DNA of 64,000 nt from Sodiomyces alkalinus F11 (lineage: Eukaryota; Ascomycota; Sordariomycetes; Glomerellales; Plectosphaerellaceae). The stretch covers positions 2,950,155 to 3,014,154 of the forward strand of contig NW_021167080.1 of assembly GCF_003711515.1 (NCBI RefSeq), in the 5' to 3' direction. This document shows positions 1 to 9,717 of the stretch, piece after piece (the first letter of the stretch is position 1; each line of letters opens with the position of its first letter). The notes beneath the pieces were generated by a model. The model searched no databases. It was not told where the DNA came from and saw only the letters and a list, made by a program, of their open reading frames with translations. The translations under genes were made by a program, and so were the position numbers.

Positions 1-148
1 ATGGGCGGGGAGCTGGGTGCGTTGATGAGAGGGTCGGCGAGGGCGGACACGCCGCTGGTTCCGGTGACGGCCTTGGCATCCTTTCCGGGGGCGGGAGCTC
101 CCTTGACCAGGGAGTCCAAGTGGTCGGCCATGAACTCGTTGGCGTCGC
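1..148 (-). CDS. 5' end of an unidentified minus-strand gene (partial)
   Basis: Reading the minus strand, an ATG at 131-129 opens a frame that stays open to the window edge and begins MADHLDSLVKGAPAPGKDAK. Upstream of it lies a long pyrimidine run ending in CAG (acceptor just above 148), with a possible donor GTAGCC near 203, so an intron may precede this exon and the true start could lie further upstream. I do not recognise the family. Most of the gene is outside the window. The model is an inference from frame and splice signals only. Confidence 0.35.
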
Positions 149-234
149 CTGGGGGGGGGGGGTTGAGGGAGGGAGAGAAGACAAGCAACGACAATGGGGT
201 CGGCTACCTGGTAGACAGGGATGGTTGCATGTAG

Positions 235-1285
235 TTTTTAGGGGGAGAGATGGGTAGATTGGATTGTCGTGAGCGAGGAGCGAGGCGTTGATGTGTTGAT
301 TGCTGATGGGACGTGACGTGACGTGCTGTGGTTTGGATTTTTGGCTTCCTTTTTTTCTTGGAGTTTCTGGGCTGTCAGCTGTTAGCTGTCAGCTACATGT
401 CACTGCTGCCTCTACCGTCACTTTGGTGGGTCATGGAATAACTTGAGCTCCGGAAAAGTATTACGTACGTTCTCTATGGGTACATACCTTACGTATTCGT
501 ACTTAAGACTGGGCCTCTTCCTTAGAGCCTCGGTACACGTACATCGTGCTGCGTCGGAATTACTAATAATAAGGGATACCTTACCTTAAGCTTAGGACCT
601 ACCTTAGTTATTAGTACCTGCGCAGACAGACACCATCCTCTGTCCACGTGGACTACAGCGAATCAGGCCCATCAGACACATCAGACACATCAGGCAGCAG
701 TCTTTCTTCTGACTATTCTCCTTTATCTCCTTTCACTCTCCTTTAAATCCTTCCATCCCGCCTCCTCGCGTCTCAAAGCTGTTGACGAATCGAGTGGACG
801 ACCTCCCGACGGACACGGGGTAACACTTTGGCCCGGCCATTCCCCATTCGCCCCGCTTAACCTCCGGCGACACCACCCGTTAACTCCGAGCTCCGTCCAC
901 ATCCCTCACTGCTCATCCGAGGATTCCATCCGAGTCATCCCTCCTGCTTTACCCTTTACGCATACGCCGTGCTGCGGTTCTAGCTCCCGCCGTCTTGGAT
1001 CCAACCTTGGTCGATGCTGGTTCATGCTGCGTAGGAGTGTAGTACGTACGGTATCTCTTCTCTTTGTCTCAGCCCCCATCCTACCCCCTGCTGACGTACC
1101 CAACCAGATTGTGCACACCCTTGTCCTCTCCCGTCGCAGTCGCAGTCGCCCTCGCTCTGCCCTCAGCCATCCAATGCCGCGTCTCCCTGTAGCCTTGATC
1201 CTTCCGCCGCCCTCTTAGAACCGTGCCTTTAAAACCCCCCACTCAAGCATCCCACCTTTGGCCAAACCCCCTTCTGAGTCCCGGC
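235..1285. other. Divergent intergenic region
   Basis: No gene supported. It lies between the 5' end of the partial minus-strand gene and the hydrolase, so it should hold both promoters. It contains TACGTACGT-type short palindromes around 465-610 and a pyrimidine-rich stretch around 712-760 typical of fungal promoters and 5' UTRs. Small open frames here look random. Confidence 0.6.
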
Positions 1286-2400
1286 ATGCTCCAATTTCAG
1301 CCTCCATCCCTTTCCGCCGTGATCAACGGATCGCGACTCGGTCTCGCTGCGGCTTCCGCTCTGGTGACCAGCACAACTACTCCCACCGCTTGCTCCTCTT
1401 CCCCGGCCTCCATACGTCCCCTCTCGTCCCCCGAAGACGCCGCCGCCCAGCGAAGATCCTACCAGACCGCGACCACCGCGCATAAGACGAGGGATATGTC
1501 CGCCGATGAGAAGGCCAGGCCACAACGGCCCCATATCGCCTGGTTCCCCCTCGGTTACAAGGACGCCGCTTACCAGTGGGTATGTCTGTCTGCGCCTCCC
1601 CCTCCTCTTACCTTACGTGCTGTCGTTACGAGTCGATCAAGTTTTGTTGCCGTCGCTGACATCCGCCACCTTCCGCCATATAAGTGGACAAGTATATCTC
1701 CTACCCTCGCCGAAAGAAACGTCCTCTCCCACATCCCCTACCTCAGAGAGGCGCGAGACCAGCACGCCGCCGCCGCCGCCACCGCCTCGGCCCTCGATGC
1801 CGCCTCCCGCCCCGATCCTTACGGGCCCCGGGTATGGCGGTCACAGATGGTCACCCTCTCGGGCAAGGACCGCGCCCTCAACGAATATTCGATCGAGCGC
1901 GTGGGCGAAGAGGTGGACGACAACCTGGTGGTCCTGCACGGCTACGGCGCCGGACTGGGCTTCTTCTACAAAAACTTCGAGCCCCTGTCGCGGGCGCCCG
2001 GGTGGAAGCTCTACGCCCTCGACATGCTCGGCATGGGCAACTCGACGCGCCCGCCCTTCCGGGTCCACGCCAAGGACAAGGCGGGGAAGATCGCCGAGGC
2101 GGAGGCCTGGTTCATCGACTCCCTGGAGGAGTGGCGGAAGATCCGCAACATCGACAGGTTCACCCTCGTCGGCCACTCGCTCGGCGGCTACCTGTCGATC
2201 GCCTACGCCCTCAAGTACCCCGGCCGCCTGAAGAAGCTGGTCCTCGTCTCCCCCGCCGGCATGCCCGAGGATCCGTTCGCCGTCAGCGAAGCCATGCCCG
2301 AGCCCGACATGTCGACGCTCGAGAACGAGTTTACACAGGACCAGGAGAGCGTGGTCCATGATGAGCGGAACCGGGCCAACGCGCAGGTGAAGACCAACAA

Positions 2401-2433
<33 letters not shown>

Positions 2434-3100
2434 CAATGGCGAAAGCACCAACGGCAAAAGCACCAACAGCAACAACGCGCCGAAAAGGCCACTCCCCGGC
2501 TGGCTCGTCTGGCTCTGGGACGCCAACGTCTCGCCCTTCAGCATCGTGCGCTTCACGGGCCCGCTGGGCCCGCGGTTCGTCTCCGGGTGGACGTCGCGCC
2601 GCTTCAACCACCTCCCCGCCACGGAGGCCCAGACGCTCCACGACTACGCCTTCTCCATCTTCCGCCAGAAGGGCAGCGGCGAGTACGCGCTCGCCTACAT
2701 CCTGGCGCCGGGGGCGTTCGCGCGCAGCCCCATGGTCAACCGCATCGCCGGCGTGGGGCGGCAGATAGTGGCGGCGGCGGCGGCGGCGGAGCGCGAAGAC
2801 GGCAGCGGCGAAAAGGTCAGCAAGGAGACGGGCGTGCCCGTGGTGATGATGTATGGCGAGAACGACTGGATGGACGTCGCGGGCGGGTTTGCGGCCCAGG
2901 AGAGGCTCAAGGAGGCGCGGCGCAAGGCGTTGCTGGAGAATTCGGACGAGGAAAAGAGGAGGGAGAACGGGTCTGCGAAGGTGGTGATCGTGCCGAAGGC
3001 GGGCCACCACCTTTACTTGGATAATCCTGAGGCGTTTAACGAGATGCTGCGGAAGGAGATGGACCACACGCGGGAGCAGGGGATGAAGGGGATTGTTTAG
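1286..3100 (+). CDS. ABHD5/Cld1-like alpha/beta hydrolase, probably mitochondrial
   Basis: Join 1286..1579 and 1685..3100, 569 aa. The frame opens further upstream only by a GTG; the first in-frame ATG is 1286. The intron 1580-1684 (GTATGT..ATAAG) is 105 bp, a multiple of three without a stop, so a plain open frame reads through it; removing it joins AAYQW to WTSISPTLAERN. Visible motifs: oxyanion HGYGAG, nucleophile elbow GHSLGG (Ser), acid within YGENDWMD, and C-terminal His in AGHHLYLD, which also fits the HxxxxD acyltransferase-type motif of the CGI-58/ABHD4/ABHD5/Cld1 family. The N-terminus is rich in Ser, Ala and Arg, includes RRSYQT, and could be a mitochondrial presequence, as for yeast Cld1, a cardiolipin deacylase. 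A threonine tract and low-complexity linker interrupt the cap region. The substrate is inferred from the family only. Confidence 0.88.
2402..2432 (+). repeat. (GAC/ACG)n triplet microsatellite inside the hydrolase gene
   Basis: A run of ACG triplets encodes about ten consecutive threonines in the hydrolase cap linker. It keeps the frame, so length variation would be tolerated. Confidence 0.8.
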
Positions 3101-3297
3101 AAGTATGGTTGCGTGGTAGCGGGTAGAAGGTTACATGGCGAGAGCGGCGTTCTTTTTTTTTTCTTTTTTTTTTCTTTTTTTTTTCTTTTTTTTTTCTTCT
3201 TCATTTCTTCTTCTTTTTTTTCTCGGCCGCATCAGCCAGGATCGGCGTTTTGGAGTTGAACTAATTGAAAGTCGTGAGAATCATGAAGAACTTTTTA

Positions 3298-3341
<44 letters not shown>

Positions 3342-3533
3342 TTGTTGTTTGGTTGGGTGATGTTGCCAGGGTTGTACTGAAGCCTACCTAGGTATATTGT
3401 GTAAGGTACCTTACCTTGTATATTTGACACAAAGCCCATCATTATCTCCTGGAAGCCATAATGGAATTCGTCAGGGTATGTGACACTCAACATATGGAAA
3501 AAAGGAAAACAGGAAAAAAACAAAAGAAACGAT
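3101..3533. other. Intergenic region with poly-T and (TA)n repeats
   Basis: Downstream of the hydrolase gene. It holds long T runs at about 3150-3220, a (TA)n microsatellite at about 3306-3336, and the perfect 14-nt palindrome GTAAGGTACCTTAC at 3401-3414. No gene is supported. Confidence 0.7.
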
Positions 3534-3665
3534 GGTCCCAGAGGGCTCAAACTCTCGGCCTTTGCATCATTAGTACGACTGAGAAATTGATTAATTAGTG
3601 GAAATTCTGTACCATCTCGGAGACATCCAACTACGTACCGCTCTAACCAACTGAGCTATGGGACC
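3534..3665 (-). pseudogene. Disrupted tRNA-Ile(AAT)-like sequence
   Basis: On the minus strand the ends pair as a tRNA acceptor stem (GGTCCCA with TGGGACC) and are followed by a clean D arm, TA GCTC AGTTGGTTA GAGC. The 3' part looks like an Ile(AAU) anticodon arm (loop CTAATGA) plus a T-arm-like stretch. Between D arm and anticodon arm lie about 57 extra bases, the wrong place for a nuclear tRNA intron, which sits one base 3' of the anticodon. The anticodon stem has an A opposite C, and the T arm is one base short with a mismatch; the differences from a standard fungal tRNA-Ile look like G-to-A and C-to-T changes. I read this as a tRNA pseudogene. The comparison with a normal tRNA-Ile is from general knowledge, not an alignment. 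Confidence 0.55.
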
Positions 3666-4115
3666 TCAGACATGTGTCTTGGTGGCCAGGAATAGACCTA
3701 AGCTGTTTCCTTGTCGCTCACGATGCAGAAGTGTGGTGGACATGTGGACATGTGGTACGGGAGACAAAGTACGAATATGGATCCTCACACAGATCCAGGT
3801 ACAGATTCGTATTTTGGGCAATGAATTTCCGTACTCAGCCCCAGCGTAGAAACCACAAAGTACAAACGACTCATGTACTCGTACTTCGAACTGCTAAGAA
3901 CGGTCAACACCGAAACGATCACTGCCTCCCGACATACCAAGTGATTACTTCGTACTCTGTACGGCGGTTCTTTGTATTATACCTTCTTCTGCTCCTGAAG
4001 GTACCTTATCTTAGGTAATTACTCTAGGTATACTTCTTCTAGGTACTCCACGTATGGTTGCCCCTTGCATTATAATACCCGTACTACCGTAGAACTCGAT
4101 AGATGCGGTTTTGAG
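3666..4115. other. Intergenic region, no gene seen
   Basis: Short open frames here lack any recognisable domain and overlap on both strands. Short GGTACC-centred palindromes recur near 3998-4045. It is the 3' side of the HTH gene. Confidence 0.6.
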
Positions 4116-5525
4116 CTATTGTGCCTCTTCCTTTACCGGCACTTCCGATACTGCCTCCTCTGATGCTGCCGCTTTGACTGCCACCTCCGATGCTGTAGCC
4201 TCCGATGCTGGTTCTGCTGATACTGGCCCTGCCGCCTCCGATTCTGGCTTTACTGGTGTTGTCCCTGCTGCTGCTGCTGATGATGATGATGACTCTGCCG
4301 GTGATGGCACTGCAGATGCTTGCCTTGTCCCGGCCGGTGCTGTCCCTGCCGGTGCCGTCCCTGGTTGTGGCCTTGCTGGTTGTGGCCCTCCCGGTGCTGG
4401 TCCTGCCCATGGTGTTCCTTGTGGCGGCCCTGGCCATGGTGCTCCATGTGGTGGCCCTGTCCACGGTGCCCCTTGTGGTAGTCCTGCCCATGGTGCTCCA
4501 TGTGGAGGTGGCCCTGTCCATGGTCCTCCTTGTGGTGGCCATGCCCACGTTGTCCCTGGCGGTGGTCCTGTCCACGGTGCCCCTTGTGGCGGCCCTGGCC
4601 ATGGTGCTCCATGTGGTGGCCCTGTCCACGGTGCCCCTTGTGGTGGTCCTGCCCATGGTGTTCCTTGTGGCGGCCCTGGCCATGGTGCTCCATGTGGTGG
4701 CCCTGTCCATGGTGCCCCTTGTGGAGGTGGCCCTGTCCATGGCCCTCCTTGTGGTGGCCATGCCCACATTGTCCCTGGCGGTGGCCCTCCCCATGCTTGT
4801 ACTGCCCATGCTGGCCCTGTTGGTGCCGGCCCTGCCGCTGCTGCCCTTGCTGCTGCTGCCCTTGCCGCTGCTGCCCTTGCCGCTGATACACTTGCCGCTG
4901 TTGGCCTTGTTGGTGCCGTCCCTGCCGATGCTTGCCCTGTGGATGCTGGTGTTGCCGGTGCTGGTGTTGCCGGTGGTGGTGCTGCCTCTCCTCCCGGTGC
5001 TGCCGGTGCTGCCCCTTCCGGTGCTGTTTCTCCCTGAGCTGCCTCTCCTTGCGCCGACCCCGTCGATGCCGTCCCCGCTGACGCTTTCTCGGCTTGCCCG
5101 CCCGAGCCTACATTGGAGGCCGGCGTGGATGGACCACTCAATTCGATCCCAGAAGCGGCCAATATCTTGTGCCTCCGAGTCCACCAATTCTGTATGGTCG
5201 ACGAGGGAATCCTGAAGAAGACGCTGGCTTCTTGGTATGTCGGTCTCCGGTACCCTGCGGGTACGACGGTGTTGTCCCCGAGGTCGCGTTCTCGTTCGCG
5301 CATTGGCGGGGCGCGTGGAAAAGGCGGGGGTTCGACGATGGCTACGTAATGACGCTCGAGGAATTCCAGGACCTGTATACGCCGTTGGTTCGGGTACGAG
5401 CGTTCAACGCGTGTTATCGGCTTGAGGGCGTGTTTGCGTTCGCTGATGGGCTTCGGTTTCGGGCCCGGTTTCTTTTTCACCGGAGGTCCGGACTGCGAGT
5501 TTGCAGTTGCCGGCGGGGGGGCCAT
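4116..5525 (-). CDS. Helix-turn-helix protein with Trp/Pro/Gly tandem-repeat tail
   Basis: 469 aa, apparently one exon. I chose the ATG at 5525 because the frame upstream is Lys-rich low complexity from A/T-rich DNA. Order: a basic AT-hook-like stretch (KKKPGPKPKP, residues 17-26), a conserved-looking segment ERSYPNQRRIQVLEFLERHY, then a homeodomain-like HTH (about 93-121, with RRPTYQEASVFF and TIQNWW), an Ala/Pro/Gly-rich linker, alanine runs, and about 18 copies of an 8-9 residue unit of the type GAPWTGPPH (roughly residues 220-385). The tail ends in a Ser/Ala/Glu-rich segment. The HTH resembles psq/CENP-B-type folds also used by transposases and by a family of short fungal HTH proteins. 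DNA binding is an inference; the repeat's role is unknown. Confidence 0.7.
   Translation of the reverse strand: MAPPPATANSQSGPPVKKKPGPKPKPISERKHALKPITRVERSYPNQRRIQVLEFLERHYVAIVEPPPFPRAPPMRERERDLGDNTVVPAGYRRPTYQEASVFFRIPSSTIQNWWTRRHKILAASGIELSGPSTPASNVGSGGQAEKASAGTASTGSAQGEAAQGETAPEGAAPAAPGGEAAPPPATPAPATPASTGQASAGTAPTRPTAASVSAARAAAARAAAARAAAAGPAPTGPAWAVQAWGGPPPGTMWAWPPQGGPWTGPPPQGAPWTGPPHGAPWPGPPQGTPWAGPPQGAPWTGPPHGAPWPGPPQGAPWTGPPPGTTWAWPPQGGPWTGPPPHGAPWAGLPQGAPWTGPPHGAPWPGPPQGTPWAGPAPGGPQPARPQPGTAPAGTAPAGTRQASAVPSPAESSSSSAAAAGTTPVKPESEAAGPVSAEPASEATASEVAVKAAASEEAVSEVPVKEEAQ
4395..4800 (-). repeat. Coding minisatellite (24-27 bp units)
   Basis: Imperfect tandem units of 24-27 bp, variants of a block containing CCATGGTGCTCCATGTGG, encode the PW-G-PP repeats of the HTH protein. 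Larger super-units of several repeats are themselves duplicated (compare about 4430-4570 with about 4590-4730), suggesting recent slippage or unequal exchange. All changes keep the reading frame. Confidence 0.85.
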
Positions 5526-6367
5526 GATGATTGTGATGATGTCGGGTACAGCGAGGTGATACTGTAGTAGAGGATTGTCATTGCTTGTACCTGTTGTACT
5601 TGTTGTGCTTGATGTTGAAGTTATTAATTGTATTTCCTTGAATTTTTTTTTTCTTTTTTTTTGCTTTTCTTTCTTTTTTTTCGGCTTTGGGAGCGTCGCG
5701 TTGATAAACGGAAAGTATCGAGTACCTGTACAGACTACGGACACGCATGCTCAGTCCAGTTCTCCACCGGCTGAGTCAACACAAAATTGTATTTGTTGAG
5801 TTTTGCAAAGACTTTTGTGAAGTACACGTGTACACGTACCAAAAGGTACGGATTCTTTCGTCTTTCGTACCTTGCCTATTTAGGAAAGGGGGCTGCCGGG
5901 TGTGGGGAAGCCCCTGACTAAGGTACCTTAGACAAGCCAAGTGGGGCCCTGACGAACCGAACGTCACCAGCGCTACGAACGTTACGTCATTTGTCTGAGC
6001 TGGACCCCTGGCCAAACACTTTGGTACGAATAAAACGCGAGGCGGGTTGATGCTTTACTAAAAATATGGAGGAATACGAAGATCTTGGGCAGTTCTACAG
6101 TAGTGAGTCTCGTTCTACATGTGTAGGCTTCGGTTCTACACGTACAACGTACACTAGCAATCTTCCCTATCTTCCTCGTATCCATCGAGTCCTGCCGCCT
6201 GCCTCCTTCAAGCTTTCGTCCTCTCGCTCCAACCGAAGCGTCCTCGTCCTTCTCCCAAGAAATCACAAAAGAAAGCTACGGCGTACATCCATCACCCCAA
6301 GCAAACACAGCAATACAAAGGAAACGAAACCGAAACCATCATCACCATCATCACCATCATCACCATC
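5526..6367. other. Divergent promoter region
   Basis: Between the minus-strand HTH gene and the plus-strand GPI protein gene. It holds T-rich runs at about 5645-5685, the palindrome TAAGGTACCTTA at 5919-5930, and a run of CAT/ATC triplets directly before the ATG at 6368. No gene is supported. Confidence 0.6.
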
Positions 6368-7418
6368 ATGCCCTCCCTCCTCCGCGCCGCCCTCCCCTTC
6401 GCCGCCCTGGCCCACGCCGCCTCGGACGTCGTCTTCAACCCCGACTCAAACCCGCCCCTAAACCTCTCCCCTGTCGTCTTCCGCGAAGCCGCCGCCGTCC
6501 CCAATGCCACCAACGCCGTGCCCCTCGCCTTCGGTGACAGCTCCGACGACACCGGTGCGAACCAATGGGGTCTCCGGATCCTCGTAACCGGAAACGTCCC
6601 CGTTCGTGACGACGACGACAATGACGATGACGATGACGATGACGATGAGGACGTCACCCAGCTCACCGTCATCTCCCTCATTGCCCCTGAAGGTACCAGC
6701 AACTCGACCTGCCTCTCCGTCTGGGAGGCCTCAGTTCGGACGCCACCCGCGAGGCCCAGGACGATAGGGGATCGTGCGAGGTCTTCAGCTCGCAGTGCAG
6801 GGACGCCCTCGAGAGCGCGGCTTCCAACCGGGACGGCTGTGGCAGGGTGGATATACCCGATAGCTGCAGCGAGTGGTTCTCTAGCGACAGGCAGTGGAAT
6901 GATGGTGAGTTTTGGTTATTCCATTTTTTTACTCCTTTTTTTCCCTTTTCCCCTTTTTTTGGTTCTGCTTGCCTCTTGGTGTCACGGTTGTCTAATGATA
7001 ATCGCCTGCAGAAGTAACCTCCAACGCCACCCTGAGCAGCCGCGTCTTCGCCCGCGCCACCGACCCCGAAGACGCCGGCTCCGACGACGCCAGGGCCGCC
7101 TATGCCCGCGCCGTCACCCACGTCTGGCCCGTCGTCGTCTCCCTCGGCGATTCGTCCGCCCTGCGCTGCCTGCGCGCCTCCGACGTCCACCAGGGCAGTG
7201 ACGAGCCTGACCGGGTGCCCGACCGTGACCCTGATGCGGATGGGGACAGCGACGATGACGATGACGATGATGACGACCGCAATGGTAACGGCAGCGGCAG
7301 CGGCAGTGGCTCGGGCAGTGGAAACGACGACGATGACGATAACGCCGCTGGAATGGTGCGGGCCGGCGTCTTTGGTGCTGTCGGTGTTGCTGTTCTCGCC
7401 GCTGTTGCCGCCTTCTAA
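6368..7418 (+). CDS. GPI-anchored secreted Cys-containing protein, with one-base frameshift
   Basis: Exons 6368..6904 and 7012..7418; the intron has GTGAGT, a branch-like CTAAT near 6993 and CTGCAG. The start gives a signal peptide (MPSLLRAALPFAALAHA). An Asp run (about residues 79-90) precedes a conserved-looking region ending STCLSVWE, after which the frame must shift near 6725-6731 to continue as LSSDATREAQDD, GSCEVFSSQC and DIPDSCSEW, which carries the cysteines and leads straight into exon 2. Exon lengths sum to 944, one base short of a whole number of codons, so one missing base (probably GGG read as GG) would give 314 aa. The end is Asp/Gly/Ser-rich and finishes with the hydrophobic tail AGVFGAVGVAVLAAVAAF, a typical GPI attachment signal. 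The cysteine pattern recalls a fungal family of cell-surface proteins of unknown function. Confidence 0.65.
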
Positions 7419-7882
7419 ACGACCTTTCGCCGTGGAGCCTGGGACATCTAAGGAGGGAGTGGCCTGTCTAATGATACACATCATAAGAGTGTAGCATTGA
7501 TTGCCTTTGAAGCACCCATGTTGAGAAGGGCTTCGTTGTCCATGATACATCTTGTAATAATCATCAACCTGATATTCGAGTTGAGCTTTTCTATTCCTGA
7601 TACCGTTGCATGGCGTTTCCTCTAACAACCAACCCCCTGTATCATAACGTGGACTATCTCCTGAGACTATGTTCATTCCTCTCTCTCTCTCTCTCTAATA
7701 TCCCGTGAAAAGTCAGGACAACGTCTTTTGTGGCTCTTGGAAATTGCATGGCCATGACTATAATAGCTGGCTGGTGGCCTCTAGTGGCTATCAAAAATAA
7801 ACATAAATATAAAAACGATATATATAAAGAAAAGGTGAAGAAGACTGGAAGAAAAGAGAAGAACAAAACGAAAAAGGCTGGT
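7419..7882. other. Convergent intergenic region
   Basis: Shared 3' region of two converging genes. It contains a short (CT)n microsatellite at about 7676-7697 and an A-rich stretch at about 7790-7880. No gene is supported. Confidence 0.6.
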
Positions 7883-9717
7883 CTATGCAGGCAATTCTTG
7901 AGGCGGCGGTCGTGGATGAACTCGAGGCAGGCTATAACCATGCAACTCGGTCGCCGGGGTCAACGGCCCCTTGACATCGTTGGAGCTAACTGGCCAACTC
8001 GGTCCCTCACTATTCTGAAGACCTTGTCCTTGCCTCCTTTTCTTCTTCTTCTTCGTCTTCTGTCTTCTCCTCCAGAAGAACAAGGCCGTTCCACCTCCAA
8101 TGACCACCAGCGCCCCTACAGCAGCTCCGGTCCCGATCGCGGCCAACGCCCCCGTCGAAAGATCGCCGCCGCCGTCATCGTCATCAGATTCATCAGATTC
8201 ATCACCGCCCTCATCGTTGTTCACACCATCGGAAGACTCCGGCAACGGAACGGGAGATTCGGATTCCCGTCCAGGCATAACCCCCTCAGACTCTCTCGAC
8301 CTCTCGACCTCCTCCTCCGTCAAAGCAGTCCACGCACCCTCCCACGAGGTCTCCCAGTCATTATCCCCCGCCTCCACCGTCTCAGCCTCGTCCTCGATGC
8401 GTTCCGCCCGCGGGGAAGACTGCACGTTAGGACCCGGCGCCTGGGCGAGGAACCACTTCTCGCGGTGCCAGTTCGCGCCCAGGAAGGCGTCCTGCAGGAA
8501 CGCGCGGCCGAGGACGTGGTGGCCCTGCCCCCCCGTAAAACACGGCAAGTAAGGCGTCGGGACGTCGGCGAGCGGCGGGGTGAGGGTCAGGTTCAGGTGG
8601 GCGAAGGGGATGCGGATGGTGACGACGTCGGTGTTGGAGGCGGCGAAGAGGGAGAAGGTCAGAACGGAGGCGGAGGAGACGATGAGCGGGTAGCGCGGCG
8701 AGGCGCGGTCCCAGAGGTAGAGGCCCAGGGCGTCGTCGTACCGCACGGGGAGGTGGGCGGCGATGGCGTCGCAGGTGGGTTTCGGGAGCGTGAGGTAGGG
8801 CGAGCACCCGTCGACGCGGACGGGGAGGCCGCTGGTCGAGGCGGCCACGTCGTCCCGTATCAGGAGCCCCCGCTGCTCGGAGGTGAAGTGGTCGAAGGGC
8901 GAAGCGCCCTGGACGACCTGGATGCTGATGTCGCGGAGGGTGATGGTGTCTTGGAAGGATCCGTCCCCGACAAGCACGGGGCCGACGACGCGGTTGGGGT
9001 CGTAGCCGCCGAAGAGGAGGGAGCCGGCGACCTCGGCGCGCCTCGACGCCGACCCGATGTGCATGCCGAACGAGTTGGAGGGGATGTCGCCCTGCTCCCA
9101 CAACACGCCGGGGACCAGGCTGGCGTTGGTGGGATAGCTGCCGTCGTTGGAGAAGGACTGGTTGACGGCGCCGGGGGGCCCGATGCCTAGACAGCCGGCT
9201 GAGAGGGGGTACCACTGGCCCCCCGGGTACGCGGTCATCAGACCGTCGACGAGGACGGGGCTGGTACGGGGGACGGTCGCACTCGCCCTGTCGTTAACCG
9301 TCATGGCGTCGAGCCACATCCGGTGGGTGCTGAGCATGCCGCCGACGGGCTGGACGTCCATGCCGAGCATGTACTCGTCGGGGCGAGGCGTCCAGGCTAT
9401 GCCGCCGGAGAAGCCGTGCCTTCGTCGCGGCTGTAGGTCCCTGCCGTGGAGGCATAGCAAGGATGGGAGGAGTTTCGACGGCAATAGTCATCAGTCAAGA
9501 TGTAGGACTGGAAAGTCCGGCCGGGGAAGAGGTTGACGGACTGGTCCTGACCGAGAGTCACCTCGACCGCGGGCCATGGTCCGTCGGCCCCAAAGCCCTG
9601 AGAGGACCACGGCACGCGGACGGGAGAGTTCCCATGGACTTGAGTGCAGTGGAGTGGCAGTAGAAAAAGGACCGACGACATGAACAAGCGAGATAGGCTC
9701 TGTGGTAATAAGCCCAT
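7883..9717 (-). CDS. Aspartic-protease-like (A1 fold) membrane protein, inactive, with one-base frameshift
   Basis: The N-terminal frame starts at ATG 9717 (MGLLPQSLSRLFMSSVLFLL, signal peptide), runs through WPAVEVTLGQDQSVNLFPG and DDYCRRNSSHPCYASTAGTY, and is broken near 9411, after which the other frame continues as SGGIAWTPRPDEYMLGMD to the stop at 7883. The span is 1835 bp, one short of whole codons; one more T in the CTTCTCC stretch would give 611 aa. The body has features of pepsin-type folds (SFGMHIGS, LLFGGYDPNRV, GCSPYLTLP, HVLGRAFLQDAF). The first catalytic DTG is replaced by FPG and the second by DGC, so proteolysis is unlikely. An Asp/Glu/Ser-rich stalk, one transmembrane helix (around residues 520-545) and a basic cytoplasmic tail follow. 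It is probably a cell-surface or sensor-like protein of unknown role. Confidence 0.7.

Noticed and set aside
3306..3336. (TA)n run as a possible centromere or origin element
   Set aside because: It is only about 30 bp, a simple microsatellite in a 3' flank.
4111..5037. A Cys/Gly/Pro repeat frame on the plus strand opposite the HTH gene
   Set aside because: It looks like a cysteine-rich repeat protein but is the reverse complement of the Trp/Pro minisatellite. The minus-strand frame is longer and contains a real HTH.
6584..6759. A 176-bp intron that would restore phase in the GPI protein gene
   Set aside because: GTAACC..CCCAG borders exist, but it would delete conserved-looking coding sequence (TVISLIAPEG, STCLSVWE) and part of the following conserved block; a one-base error is simpler. 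Not fully excluded.
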